From NCBI GenBank assembly GCA_000153145.1, contig CH672415.1, positions 2,533,645 through 2,588,218 on the forward strand: a stretch of 54,574 bases of DNA. The letters run 5' to 3'. The position numbers were made by a program, and so were the translations under genes. The notes beneath the pieces were generated by a model that saw only the letters and a program-made list of their open reading frames with translations, had not been told where the DNA came from and ran no database searches. This document shows positions 8,879 through 19,064 of the stretch, piece after piece. Source of the stretch: a marine actinobacterium PHSC20C1 (GTDB lineage: Bacteria > Actinomycetota > Actinomycetes > Actinomycetales > Microbacteriaceae). Within the stretch, counting starts at the first letter, position 1; every line of letters begins with the position of its first letter.

Positions 8879-9006
8879 GTGCAAGATCCGGCATCTTTCG
8901 GGTAGACGCCGGCGGGTGATCTTGCACCGCCCAGTATTTACACTGGGGGTTTCTTTAGCAAGAAAACACTACTACCCCAAGAATTGGTCTACCTGACAAA
9001 TCAGGT
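8879..9006. promoter_or_regulatory. Inverted-repeat cluster between polysaccharide synthase and monooxygenase genes
   Basis: Four perfect inverted repeats lie in this 128-bp divergent region. GTGCAAGATC at 8879-8888 pairs with GATCTTGCAC at 8918-8927. CCCAGT at 8930-8935 pairs with ACTGGG at 8942-8947. TTTCTT at 8950-8955 pairs with AAGAAA at 8960-8965. ACCTGA at 8991-8996 pairs with TCAGGT at 9001-9006. The first would form a leader hairpin just upstream of the synthase ribosome-binding site. The others look like protein-binding operators. No regulator is encoded next to them. Confidence 0.6.
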
Positions 9007-9060
9007 CTAGTAGGCTGCGGAAACGCCTTGAATAATGTTGTTCGCGCGGAGGAGAATCGG

Positions 9061-10419
9061 ATGCCGCACACCATCGCCATTATTGGTGCTGGCCCGTCTG
9101 GACTCGCTGCGGCGCGCGCTCTCGATAAGGCGGGCATCCGCTATGTCGGTTTTGAATCGGCTGACGATGTTGGCGGCCTCTGGAACATCGACAATCCTCG
9201 CAGCACGATGTATGAATCGGCCCACTTGATCTCGTCGCGAACGACGACTCAGTTTCGTGAATTGCCGATGAACACCACCGCCGATTATCCAGGCCACCGC
9301 GAACTCAAACGGTATTTTCGTGCGTTCAGCGATCGCTTCGATCTCGGCCAAAAGTTTCGGTTCAACACCACCGTTGAACGGCTTGAGCCGGCGGAGACCG
9401 GTGGCTGGACCGTGACGAGCCGCGCGAGCAGCAGCGTAAAAACCCACAGCGCAGATTCGGATTCCGATGGCGGCATGAATGGTGAGGTGACTCCCGTCAC
9501 AGAACACTTCGACAGCGTAATTCTGGCAAACGGAACGCTCGCGCACCCCAGCATCCCGACTTTCGCAGGCACGTTCTCTGGCGAGATCATCCACTCGAGT
9601 CAATACAAGAAGGCGAGCTCCTTCGCGGGCAAGCGGGTGCTTGTCGTTGGTGCAGGCAACAGCGGCTGCGATATTGCCGTGGATGCCGTCCATCACGCCG
9701 ACAGTATCGACTTGAGCGTGCGTCGCGGCTACTACTTTGTTCCTCGCTACCTGTTTGGCAAGCCTGCGGATACTCTCAATCAGGGACGCCCGCTTCCCGC
9801 TCGCCTCAAGCAGTTCGTCGACGCGCGCGTTCTGAAGGCGTTTACGGGAGACCCGGTGAAGTTCGGGTTCCCTCGCCCTGATTACCGAATCTATGAGTCG
9901 CATCCGATTGTGAATACTCTCGTGCTCGGTCACCTCGGGCAGGGAGATCTGCGGGTCGTCCCAGCACCTGAGCGTTTCGACGGCAACACGGTGTACTTCA
10001 CCGATGGCGCTGAAGCCGACTACGACCTGATTGTGTTGGCGACCGGTTACACGCTCGATTATCCATTCGTCGATCGCGAACACTTGAACTGGTCAGGGAT
10101 GGCGCCTGACCTTTACCTCAATATTTTTCCACCGAGCTTCAATGGCCTCTACGTCATGGGCATGATTGAGGCCAGCGGAATCGGCTGGCAGGGGCGGTAC
10201 GAGCAGGCGGAACTCCTAGCTTCGTATATATCCGCTCAAGAGAATGCTCCTCGCGCTGCCGCGCACTTTAGAGCGACTGCTGAGCAGCCATGGCCAGACC
10301 TCACCGGAGGTTACAAATATCTGGCGTTGGAACGGATGTCGTATTACGTCAATAAGGATGCTTACCGTCGCGCGATGCGCCGTGTCCGTGAGTCTCTCAC
10401 TCGAAAGGCCAACTCATGA
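9061..10419 (+). CDS. Flavin-containing monooxygenase (FMO-type, FAD/NADPH)
   Basis: A 452-residue cytoplasmic flavoprotein predicted to hydroxylate or N/S-oxidise a small substrate using FAD, NADPH and O2. The FAD-binding GAGPSG is at 9-14 and the NADPH-binding GAGNSG at 198-203. Between them the FMO fingerprint FxGxxxHxxxY is intact at 172-182 (Tyr at the end; Baeyer-Villiger enzymes have Trp there). A C-terminal LATGY motif is also present. The ATG at 9061 is chosen because GGAGGAG ends 6 bases before it; an upstream TTG at 9028 lacks support. Its stop overlaps the next start (ATGA), so it is coupled to a BASS-family transporter and an SDR enzyme. Substrate unknown. Confidence 0.9.
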   Translation: MPHTIAIIGAGPSGLAAARALDKAGIRYVGFESADDVGGLWNIDNPRSTMYESAHLISSRTTTQFRELPMNTTADYPGHRELKRYFRAFSDRFDLGQKFRFNTTVERLEPAETGGWTVTSRASSSVKTHSADSDSDGGMNGEVTPVTEHFDSVILANGTLAHPSIPTFAGTFSGEIIHSSQYKKASSFAGKRVLVVGAGNSGCDIAVDAVHHADSIDLSVRRGYYFVPRYLFGKPADTLNQGRPLPARLKQFVDARVLKAFTGDPVKFGFPRPDYRIYESHPIVNTLVLGHLGQGDLRVVPAPERFDGNTVYFTDGAEADYDLIVLATGYTLDYPFVDREHLNWSGMAPDLYLNIFPPSFNGLYVMGMIEASGIGWQGRYEQAELLASYISAQENAPRAAAHFRATAEQPWPDLTGGYKYLALERMSYYVNKDAYRRAMRRVRESLTRKANS

Positions 10420-11375
10420 CAATCGACGATGCCATCCTCAATTTCAGCCCAGGCTCGCTGATCGCGCTCAGTGTGGTGCTTGGCCTCATCATGTTTGGGA
10501 TCGCTCTCGATACCAGTATTGAAGATTTTCGGGCAGTGTTGAAGGCACCTCGGGCATTCGCGATTGCGCTTGTTGCACAGCTGGTTCTTCTGCCAGCAGT
10601 GACATTTGGGCTGACCCTTCTTCTGCAGGTTGGGCCGTCAATCGCACTCGGGATGATCTTGGTAGCGTGCTGCCCTCCCGGCAACATTTCGCAAGTGCTC
10701 ACGTACCGAGCTCGCGGCAACGTTGCTTTGTCGGTTTCGATGACGGCAGTAACCAATGTGGTCTACATCGTCATGTTGCCAGTCAACCTGTCGTTGTGGG
10801 GCGGTTGGCACCCCACGGCGTCGACGATTCTCGAGAGTGTGAGTCTCAACGGCTGGCAGATGTTGTTGGAGATCGTGTTGATCATTGGTCTGCCGTTTGC
10901 GGTGGGATTCGCGATCAAAAATCGCTGGCCAAGGTTTGCCAAAAAGGTACAGCCAACGGTCAAATGGGTGAGCCTGTTGGCACTGCTCGGGTTCATCATT
11001 GCGGCGCTCGCTGGCAACTTCCAGTTCTTTATCGCCTATGTCGGCGTCGTACTGCTGGCGGTCTTCCTTCATGATGCGGTTGCGCTCGGTCTCGGCTACG
11101 CGAGCGCGCGATTGGGTGGGCTCGCCCTCTATGAGGCAAAAGCGGTGACCTTCGAGGTTGGTATTCGCAATGCGGGCCTCGGGTTGGGGCTTGTCTTTGC
11201 CTTCTTCGGCGGCCTCGGCGGCATGGCTGTTGTTGCTGGCTGGTGGGGCATCTGGGACATTATTGCGGGACTTGCACTGGCAACTTGGTGGGGCCGCCGT
11301 AAGGCTCGGGACGCCAAGAGCGGTTCGGGGTCAGATTCCGGTGTGCCCGAGAATGATGCGGAGGCCGTCGCATGA
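10416..11375 (+). CDS. Bile acid:sodium symporter (BASS) family transporter
   Basis: A 319-residue polytopic membrane protein with about nine or ten hydrophobic helices. The stretch ACCPPGNISQVLTYRARGN and the later KAVTFEVGIRNAGLGLGL segment match the two broken-helix regions where sodium and substrate bind in BASS carriers. The family moves steroids, keto acids or other organic anions with sodium. The gene starts within the stop of the monooxygenase gene and ends over the start of the SDR gene (both ATGA overlaps). Transport and conversion of one compound is therefore the likely theme. The C-terminal tail is charged and cytoplasmic. Substrate and direction of transport cannot be told. Confidence 0.9.
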   Translation: MTIDDAILNFSPGSLIALSVVLGLIMFGIALDTSIEDFRAVLKAPRAFAIALVAQLVLLPAVTFGLTLLLQVGPSIALGMILVACCPPGNISQVLTYRARGNVALSVSMTAVTNVVYIVMLPVNLSLWGGWHPTASTILESVSLNGWQMLLEIVLIIGLPFAVGFAIKNRWPRFAKKVQPTVKWVSLLALLGFIIAALAGNFQFFIAYVGVVLLAVFLHDAVALGLGYASARLGGLALYEAKAVTFEVGIRNAGLGLGLVFAFFGGLGGMAVVAGWWGIWDIIAGLALATWWGRRKARDAKSGSGSDSGVPENDAEAVA

Positions 11376-12328
11376 CTCGAGTTCTCGTGACGGGTGGCAG
11401 CGGATTCTTGGGTACCTCTGTGGTTGCTGGGTTGGCTGCATCCGATTCGATTGACCTTGTTGTGAGTGCCGATATTCGTACGCCCGGCCCCGGGGTACGG
11501 CTGCCCGGTGTGCTTTATGAGCGACTGGATGTGACGGATGCCGCGGGGTTGCCCGATCTTCTTCGCCGCCACGGCATCGACACTGTCGTGCATTTGGCGT
11601 CGATTGTTAATCCGGGTGTGAAGACCACCGTGGCTCAGGAATTCGCCGTGGATGTTGAGGGCTCCCGCGCTGTGTTCGCAGCCTGTGTCGAGGCTGAGGT
11701 TTCGCGAGTTGTGGTCTCGTCGAGTGGGGCGGCCTACGGCTACCATCCTGAGAATGCGGAATGGATTAGCGAGAGTGATTCTTTGCGGGGCAACGATGAC
11801 TTTCCGTACGCGCGCCACAAGCGCATTGTTGAGGAGATGCTTACCGAACTGCGTATGACTGCCCCTCAACTGAGTCAAACGATTTTTCGAATTGGCACGA
11901 TCTTGGGGCCAGCGGTAGACAACCAGATCACGGCGCTGTGGGAGTCGCGGCGGGTGTTGAAGCTTGCCGGCGCAGAGAGTCCCTTTGTCTTTGTGTGGGT
12001 GGATGACGTCGTCGAAGTGATGGTGCGTGCCGCGAGCGGTGGGCCGGCCGGCATTTACAACGTGGCTGGCGATGGCAAGCTTCCCGTGAGTGAGATAGCT
12101 CATGCTCTTGGCAAGAAGCTTCTTGTGTTGCCGCCGTGGTTGTTTGCTGCGGCGCTGGGGGTGGGGCATGCATTGCGGCTGACTCCGCACAAGCCTGCTC
12201 AGGTCAATTTTTTGCGTTACCGCCCGGTGCTCGACAACACCGCTCTGAAGGAGTCTTTTGGCTTCACGCCAAGCAAGTCGAGCCGTGAGGCGTTCACCGC
12301 GTATCTTGAGGCGCGCGCTCTGCGTTAG
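11372..12328 (+). CDS. NAD-dependent epimerase/dehydratase (extended SDR)
   Basis: A 318-residue Rossmann-fold enzyme. The N-terminal TGGSGFLG is the NAD(P)-binding GxxGxxG of extended SDRs, SSSGAAYG supplies the active-site Ser region, and FPYARHK gives the YxxxK catalytic pair. The C-terminal half is variable and hydrophobic in part (near LPPWLFAAALGVGHALRLTP), as in members acting on lipophilic substrates. It resembles UDP-glucose epimerase-like and steroid/flavonoid-reductase-like proteins alike, so a precise reaction is not assigned. It is the last gene of the monooxygenase-transporter operon, starting at an ATGA overlap, and meets the convergent GNAT gene after 12 bases. Confidence 0.87.
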   Translation: MTRVLVTGGSGFLGTSVVAGLAASDSIDLVVSADIRTPGPGVRLPGVLYERLDVTDAAGLPDLLRRHGIDTVVHLASIVNPGVKTTVAQEFAVDVEGSRAVFAACVEAEVSRVVVSSSGAAYGYHPENAEWISESDSLRGNDDFPYARHKRIVEEMLTELRMTAPQLSQTIFRIGTILGPAVDNQITALWESRRVLKLAGAESPFVFVWVDDVVEVMVRAASGGPAGIYNVAGDGKLPVSEIAHALGKKLLVLPPWLFAAALGVGHALRLTPHKPAQVNFLRYRPVLDNTALKESFGFTPSKSSREAFTAYLEARALR

Positions 12329-12340
12329 GGGTTTCGTCGG

Positions 12341-13147
12341 TTATTGAGCGCTCGGCGATGTGCTTGGCGTCCAGAGGTATGGCGTTGTGGTCGTGATTTC
12401 CACAAATCCGCGACGAAGCAGGATGGGGCTGCTCTCGTCAGACGCATCCACCTGAAGGTATGGCACACCGCGGTCGTGGGCGCGCTGGGCCCGGGCGGCT
12501 GCGATTGCGCCGTAAATGCCTTTGCCTTCCCACTCCGGTGCAGTTGATCCGCCCCAGAGTCCGGCGAAGTCGCTGCCTGGCGTGAACTCGATGCGCGCTG
12601 CCGAGACGATGCGCCCTTGGGCTTCGGCGACGAAGAGGACTGTCTGGTCTGGCGCGGTGTCGAGCTGGGCTTCGAGATCGTCGACGAGCCAAGTGAAGTC
12701 GCCGCCCCACACTTCGGAGAGCATCGCGGCCATCCCGGCGATATCTTCGTGGTTTCGAGTTTCGCGGATCTCGATTCCTGGCGGTAGCGGACGCGCCGCG
12801 AGGAGTGTTGTGGTGTGCCCGACGAGTACGGCTTCGCGTTCTTGGGCGACGAAGCCGGCATGTTCGAGATGCTGCGGGATGCTGGAGGGCACGTCATGAG
12901 CTCGCGTTTTCCATTCCAGCGGTTCGCCTCGCGCTGCAAAGAAGTCACGATGTGTGGCAATGAGTGCGTCCAGCTCGGAGTCGCTGAGGTCGAGGTGCTG
13001 TGCGGTCTCGACGAAGCCTTCGGCTCGCCCCGTCACGCGCATCACTCCGTTTAACAGTTCGAAGGTGATGCCGGCGGGAGGATGCTCGGGCACGATCAGC
13101 CGTTGCTGTGCGTCGTACAGTGCCAGAAGTTCCGAGGGAGAGGTCAT
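12341..13147 (-). CDS. GNAT-family N-acetyltransferase
   Basis: A 268-residue protein with a GNAT acetyl-CoA domain in its C-terminal half. The core runs from about residue 140: VLFVAEAQGRIVSAARIEF is the beta4 strand region, PEWEGKGIYGAIAAARAQRAHDRG is the pyrophosphate-binding loop and helix, and YLQVDASDESSPILLRRGF is the end of the fold. The first 100 residues are a separate all-alpha/beta segment found in many actinobacterial GNATs. The acceptor is not predictable. The ATG at 13147 has no Shine-Dalgarno, but TATCGT ends 6 bases upstream, so the mRNA is probably leaderless. Confidence 0.85.
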   Translation of the reverse strand: MTSPSELLALYDAQQRLIVPEHPPAGITFELLNGVMRVTGRAEGFVETAQHLDLSDSELDALIATHRDFFAARGEPLEWKTRAHDVPSSIPQHLEHAGFVAQEREAVLVGHTTTLLAARPLPPGIEIRETRNHEDIAGMAAMLSEVWGGDFTWLVDDLEAQLDTAPDQTVLFVAEAQGRIVSAARIEFTPGSDFAGLWGGSTAPEWEGKGIYGAIAAARAQRAHDRGVPYLQVDASDESSPILLRRGFVEITTTTPYLWTPSTSPSAQ

Positions 13148-13153
13148 GGCTAC

Positions 13154-13159
13154 ACGATA
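13154..13159 (-). promoter_or_regulatory. -10 element of a leaderless promoter for the GNAT gene
   Basis: On the minus strand this reads TATCGT, with exactly 6 bases before the ATG at 13147. No ribosome-binding site is present. Confidence 0.55.
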
Positions 13160-13205
13160 GAGCGGCGCGAGTGCTGGAGCTACTGATGCGACTTGCGCGC
13201 CGAAT

Positions 13206-13215
13206 CTGTATACAG
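13206..13215. promoter_or_regulatory. Candidate GntR operator 1 upstream of the methylcitrate operon
   Basis: Perfect 10-bp palindrome CTGTATACAG. A second GTATAC palindrome lies 62 bp downstream (centre to centre), about six helical turns, so both lie on the same DNA face. It sits just upstream of the -35 element. Confidence 0.65.
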
Positions 13216-13232
13216 TTCACTCAGAATTTGGC

Positions 13233-13260
13233 TTGATTTCTCCTGAATCGAGCCTATACT
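13233..13260 (+). promoter_or_regulatory. Promoter of the gntR-prpDBC operon
   Basis: -35 TTGATT at 13233-13238, a 16-base spacer, and -10 TATACT at 13255-13260. The expected transcription start falls at or next to operator 2 (13268-13277), consistent with autorepression. Confidence 0.7.
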
Positions 13261-13267
13261 GAAGATC

Positions 13268-13277
13268 TTGTATACAA
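13268..13277. promoter_or_regulatory. Candidate GntR operator 2 at the transcription start
   Basis: Perfect 10-bp palindrome TTGTATACAA with the same GTATAC core as operator 1. It begins 8 bases after the -10 hexamer and so overlaps the likely transcription start. FadR/VanR-class GntR proteins commonly bind short palindromes of this kind. Confidence 0.68.
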
Positions 13278-13308
13278 AGCACGATGTCAGCAACCTTGGG
13301 AGGTGCGC

Positions 13309-13980
13309 TTGGCAACACCAATAAGGGCTAGCGAACGCGCGTACCTAGCACTGCGCGACGACATCGTCGAATGGCGTCTCGCCCCCGGCACCATTTTGGG
13401 TGAAGTTGAGCAGGCCGCACGACTCGGGGTGTCCCGCACCCCGCTGCGAGAAGCTCTCTCCCGACTGATGGCGGATGGGCTGGTGGCAAGCCAATCCGGT
13501 CGGGGACTTGTTGTCACTGATGTGTCGGTCGACAACATCCGCGAACTTTTTGATGTGCGCAAGGCGCTCGAAGTGAAGGCAGTTCGTCTGGCTGCTGAGC
13601 ACCACACCGGAACCACCTTTGCTGATCTCGAGCGCGAATTTGAGGCCGTACCTCAGCTTCTTGCGCTCGACGACCGAGACCGCAGCGCCTACTTCGATCT
13701 TGTGCGTCGTTTCGATGCTGCTGTCGATGCCGCCGTCAATAACGACTACCTCACTGTCGCCCTCAACTCGCTGCGCACGCACCTTGTTCGTGTGCGTCGC
13801 CTCGCAAAAGACAACCCCGAGCGACTGGCGGCTGCCGCTCGCGAACACCTTCTTGTTGTGCAGGCCATCGTCGCTCGCGACGCTGAGCTTGCCGCGCACG
13901 CTACCCACGTTCATCTCCACCACGCGCTTTCGAGCGCACTAGCCATGGCCGCAGATTCTCCGCTGCGCGCCGCCAATTGA
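13309..13980 (+). CDS. GntR-family regulator of the methylcitrate operon
   Basis: A 223-residue DNA-binding protein. An N-terminal winged helix covers about residues 8-70 ([18 protein letters not shown], then [15 protein letters not shown] as recognition helix and GLVVTDV as wing). It is followed by an all-helical FCD-type ligand domain with candidate metal/ligand residues late in the protein (HVHLHH). I place the start at TTG 13309 because GGGAGG ends 6 bases before it; the GTG at 13303 abuts that same site. It is the first gene of the prp operon and presumably senses a propionate or methylcitrate-cycle intermediate. Its own promoter is flanked by two GTATAC palindromes, suggesting autoregulation. 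Confidence 0.88.
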   Translation: MATPIRASERAYLALRDDIVEWRLAPGTILGEVEQAARLGVSRTPLREALSRLMADGLVASQSGRGLVVTDVSVDNIRELFDVRKALEVKAVRLAAEHHTGTTFADLEREFEAVPQLLALDDRDRSAYFDLVRRFDAAVDAAVNNDYLTVALNSLRTHLVRVRRLAKDNPERLAAAAREHLLVVQAIVARDAELAAHATHVHLHHALSSALAMAADSPLRAAN

Positions 13981-13991
13981 AAGGCTCCACT

Positions 13992-15485
13992 GTGAAAGAC
14001 CACGCCCTCCGCGTTTACCGCAGCGACGAAAACCTCGCTCGCGAAGACCAGCTCGCCCACAAGATTGCGGCGATCGCTGCCGAACAGCTTGAACCGACGG
14101 ATGCCGTGACCGACATGGTCATCAACCGTGTGATTGACAATGCTGCTGTTGCGACCGCATCCCTCACGCGTGCGCCGGTGGTTGCTGCTCGCGCGCAGGC
14201 TGAGCGCCACCCGTATACGCCAGGAGCCACCGTGTTTGGATCCGGCGAGCGCGTCAGCCCGGAGTGGGCGGCCTGGGCTAATGGTGTTGCTGTTCGCGAG
14301 CTCGACTATCACGACACGTTCTTGGCTGCTGACTATTCGCACCCCGGCGATAACATCCCGCCGATCTTGGCTGTTGCTCAGCACACGGGTCGCACGGGCG
14401 CCGACCTGCTTCGCGGTATCGTCACGGGCTACGAAATTCAGATCGACCTCGTGAAGGCTATTTGCTTGCACAAGCACAAGATTGACCACGTTGCCCACCT
14501 CGGCCCGAGCGCTGCCGCTGGCATCGGAACTCTCCTCGGTCTCGACACTGAAACAATCTTCCAGGCTGTCGGCCAGGCACTCCACACGACTACCGCAACA
14601 CGCCAGTCGCGCAAGGGTGAGATCTCCACGTGGAAGGCACACGCTCCCGCTTTCGCCGGCAAGATGGCCGTTGAAGCTGTTGACCGTGCGATGCGCGGCC
14701 AGACCAGCCCCACCCCGATTTACGAGGGCGAAGACGGCGTGATCGCGTGGATGCTCGACGGTCCAGACGCGCACTACGAGGTTCCGCTACCCGAGCTGGG
14801 GGAGCCGCGCACCGCGATCCTCGACTCGTACACGAAGGAGCACTCGGCCGAGTATCAGGCGCAGGCGTGGATCGACCTTGCCCGCAAGCTTGGGCGCGAG
14901 CATCCAGAACTTGTTGAAGAGAACATCAACCGCGTCGTGCTGCACACGAGCCACCACACTCACTACGTGATCGGCTCCGGCGCTAACGACCCGCAAAAGT
15001 ATGACCCCAACGCGAGCCGCGAGACGCTCGATCACTCTATTCCGTACATCTTTACTGTTGCTCTGCAAGATCAGGAATGGCACCACGTCAACAGCTATGC
15101 GCCCGAGCGCGCCAACCGCGCAGACACGGTTGCGCTGTGGAAGCGCGTTACGACTCAAGAAGATGCCGAGTGGACGCGTCGCTACCACTCGATCGACCCC
15201 GCCGAGAAAGCTTTCGGTGGTCGCGTCGAGATCGAAATGACCGACGGCAGCCGCATCGTGGAAGAGATCGCGGTTGCTGATGCGCATCCGCTCGGCGCTC
15301 GACCCTTCGCCCGCGCGCAGTACATCACCAAGTTCCGTACCCTCGCGGATGGCGTGCTTGCGAGCGACGAAATCGAACGCTTCTTGGCCGCAGCCGAACG
15401 ACTGCCCGAACTGTCGGCATCCGAACTGTCAGAGCTGACCGTTCGCGGCAACTTCCCCGCCACCACCGCTAAAGGAATCTTCTAA
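13992..15485 (+). CDS. prpD: 2-methylcitrate dehydratase (MmgE/PrpD family)
   Basis: The enzyme dehydrates 2-methylcitrate to 2-methyl-cis-aconitate in the methylcitrate cycle that oxidises propionyl-CoA to pyruvate. The protein (497 residues) has the PrpD landmarks: [26 protein letters not shown], the HPGDN motif, the [22 protein letters not shown] segment and the C-terminal [15 protein letters not shown] region. I use GTG 13992, which has GAAAGG 7 bases upstream; a TTG at 13977 overlapping the regulator stop is possible. Its stop overlaps the prpB start by one base (TAATG), so the pair is translationally coupled. The gene lies within the GntR-controlled operon. Confidence 0.93.
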   Translation: MKDHALRVYRSDENLAREDQLAHKIAAIAAEQLEPTDAVTDMVINRVIDNAAVATASLTRAPVVAARAQAERHPYTPGATVFGSGERVSPEWAAWANGVAVRELDYHDTFLAADYSHPGDNIPPILAVAQHTGRTGADLLRGIVTGYEIQIDLVKAICLHKHKIDHVAHLGPSAAAGIGTLLGLDTETIFQAVGQALHTTTATRQSRKGEISTWKAHAPAFAGKMAVEAVDRAMRGQTSPTPIYEGEDGVIAWMLDGPDAHYEVPLPELGEPRTAILDSYTKEHSAEYQAQAWIDLARKLGREHPELVEENINRVVLHTSHHTHYVIGSGANDPQKYDPNASRETLDHSIPYIFTVALQDQEWHHVNSYAPERANRADTVALWKRVTTQEDAEWTRRYHSIDPAEKAFGGRVEIEMTDGSRIVEEIAVADAHPLGARPFARAQYITKFRTLADGVLASDEIERFLAAAERLPELSASELSELTVRGNFPATTAKGIF

Positions 15486-16390
15486 TGCTGTATGCCCAAA
15501 CAGATCCAGCGACAAAGCGCGCCCAGTTCCGGGAGCGCCTCGCGAGCGGAGAACTGCTGCGCGTGCCCGGTGCTTTCAACCCACTGAGCGCTCGCCTCAT
15601 TCAAGACAAGGGCTTCGACGGCGTCTACATTTCGGGTGCTGTCATCAGCGCCGACCTCGGCCTGCCCGACATTGGCCTGACGACCCTCACCGAAGTTGCC
15701 GGTCGTTCGCAACAGATTTCGCGGATGACCGACCTGCCCAGTCTCGTCGACGCCGACACCGGTTTTGGCGAGCCCATGAATGTCGCTCGCACCGTGCAGA
15801 CTCTCGAAGATGCTGGCGTCTCTGGCCTCCACATCGAGGATCAGGTCAACCCGAAGCGCTGCGGACATCTCGACGGCAAAGCTGTTGTCGACACGGATAC
15901 CGCTCTCAAGCGCATCCGGGCTGCTGCTGACGCGCGTCGCGACCCGAACCTGCTGATCATGGCTCGCACCGACATCCGTGCCGTTGATGGTTTGGATGCC
16001 GCCATGGATCGCGCTAAGCAGCTTGTCGATGCGGGTGCTGACGCGATTTTCCCTGAAGCAATGAAGGATCTCGGCGAGTTCGAAGCGATGCGCAACGCGG
16101 TGGATGTTCCAATCCTCGCAAACATGACAGAGTTTGGTAAAAGCGAACTTTTCACGACAACGCAATTGAGCAATATCGGCGTAAACATTGTTATTTACCC
16201 CGTAACCCTGTTGCGTAGTGCAATGGGTGCTGCAGAGCGCACCCTCGATGCAATCAACGCCGACGGCACCCAGCAGTCTGTTGTGGGCGAAATGCAGACG
16301 AGGGCACGCCTGTATGAACTGCTTGACTATGAGAGCTACAACTCTTTTGATTCTTCCGTTTTCAACTTCACCCTCGATAGCCACTACTAA
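15485..16390 (+). CDS. prpB: 2-methylisocitrate lyase
   Basis: The enzyme cleaves 2-methylisocitrate to pyruvate and succinate, the last step of the methylcitrate cycle. The 301-residue length is usual for PrpB of the isocitrate lyase/PEP mutase superfamily. The active-site loop KRCGH is present, as are the metal/substrate DADTGFGEP motif and the IMARTDIRAVDGLDAAM segment. The ATG overlaps the prpD stop by one base. The next gene, prpC, begins 66 bases later. Confidence 0.95.
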   Translation: MLYAQTDPATKRAQFRERLASGELLRVPGAFNPLSARLIQDKGFDGVYISGAVISADLGLPDIGLTTLTEVAGRSQQISRMTDLPSLVDADTGFGEPMNVARTVQTLEDAGVSGLHIEDQVNPKRCGHLDGKAVVDTDTALKRIRAAADARRDPNLLIMARTDIRAVDGLDAAMDRAKQLVDAGADAIFPEAMKDLGEFEAMRNAVDVPILANMTEFGKSELFTTTQLSNIGVNIVIYPVTLLRSAMGAAERTLDAINADGTQQSVVGEMQTRARLYELLDYESYNSFDSSVFNFTLDSHY

Positions 16391-16456
16391 CTTCACACCC
16401 CCCCATGTACCACCACCTCTCACAACTTTGACTCGATACCACTACCGAGGAGCACC

Positions 16457-18482
<2,026 letters not shown>

Positions 18483-18503
18483 GTAGAGTAGCTCGCACGA
18501 AGA

Positions 18504-18547
18504 GAACCGGTATCTCCTCCCACTTAGGTGGAAGGGGATATCGGTTC
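18504..18547 (+). terminator. Strong hairpin after the aldo/keto reductase gene
   Basis: Arms at 18504-18523 and 18528-18547 form a 20-bp stem with one mismatch and two G-T wobbles around the tetraloop TTAG. No T-run follows, as is common for actinobacterial terminators. Confidence 0.7.
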
Positions 18548-18584
18548 CTGCATTGGTGGCTAGTAGCAACGAAGGCGAGATAGC

Positions 18585-19022
18585 GTGGGCAATCTAGGTG
18601 TCTACTCCAACCCCACCGAAGGATGGGCCTTTGTCCCTTTTCTCGGTATCGTTCTGGCTTTTGTGGTCATTGTCGTTGCTGTTCTTTACTGGATGGCGGG
18701 CCCACGCTTAAGGATCACAGCCACAGTGTTCACAATCGCGGCACTGGCAATTAGCGCGGGCAGCGTTCTTGGACTGGCTGCTGCTGCGACCTCGTTTGCG
18801 CAGCGGGATACCGCCTCATTTGTGAAGTACTCAATCGATATTCAGGTTTGGGCCGATCGCGAGTATGACGTCACGCTCACTCGCGACGACGTTGCGGACC
18901 TCGTCGATGGTCGTTCGGTGTCTGTGAAATCTAGGGGAGTCGCCGTGGACGTTCGTCTTCGCCCTGTTCCGAACAGCTCCAGCGTTTATTTTGTCCACCT
19001 CGGAGGCGCACCACTTCAATAG
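18585..19022 (+). CDS. Small membrane protein of unknown function
   Basis: A 145-residue protein I do not recognise. Two hydrophobic helices at about residues 17-42 and 46-67 are joined by a short positive turn (GPRLRIT). The C-terminal half is soluble and beta-rich, with DREYDVTLTRDDVADLVDGRSVSVKSRGVAVDVRLRP. The second helix is Ala/Gly-rich, so the C-terminal domain probably lies outside or at the membrane face. The GTG start at 18585 has AAGGCGA 6 bases upstream. It stands alone between a terminator hairpin and the convergent metallo-hydrolase gene. Confidence 0.7.
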   Translation: MGNLGVYSNPTEGWAFVPFLGIVLAFVVIVVAVLYWMAGPRLRITATVFTIAALAISAGSVLGLAAAATSFAQRDTASFVKYSIDIQVWADREYDVTLTRDDVADLVDGRSVSVKSRGVAVDVRLRPVPNSSSVYFVHLGGAPLQ

Positions 19023-19064
19023 CGGTGACGACGCTGAATTCCATCGCCTCGAGATTGGTGGGTA

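Noticed and set aside
8879-8927. Leader hairpin before the polysaccharide synthase as a cyclic-di-GMP riboswitch
   Set aside because: The conserved cores of known c-di-GMP riboswitches are not visible. Only a 10-bp stem is supported.
9007-10083. A 358-residue minus-strand frame opposite the flavin monooxygenase
   Set aside because: The monooxygenase motifs are unmistakable and the reverse frame shows no recognisable family.
11129-12190. A 353-residue minus-strand frame opposite the BASS and SDR genes
   Set aside because: His/Arg-rich shadow translation with no start signal. The forward genes overlap by ATGA and are conserved.
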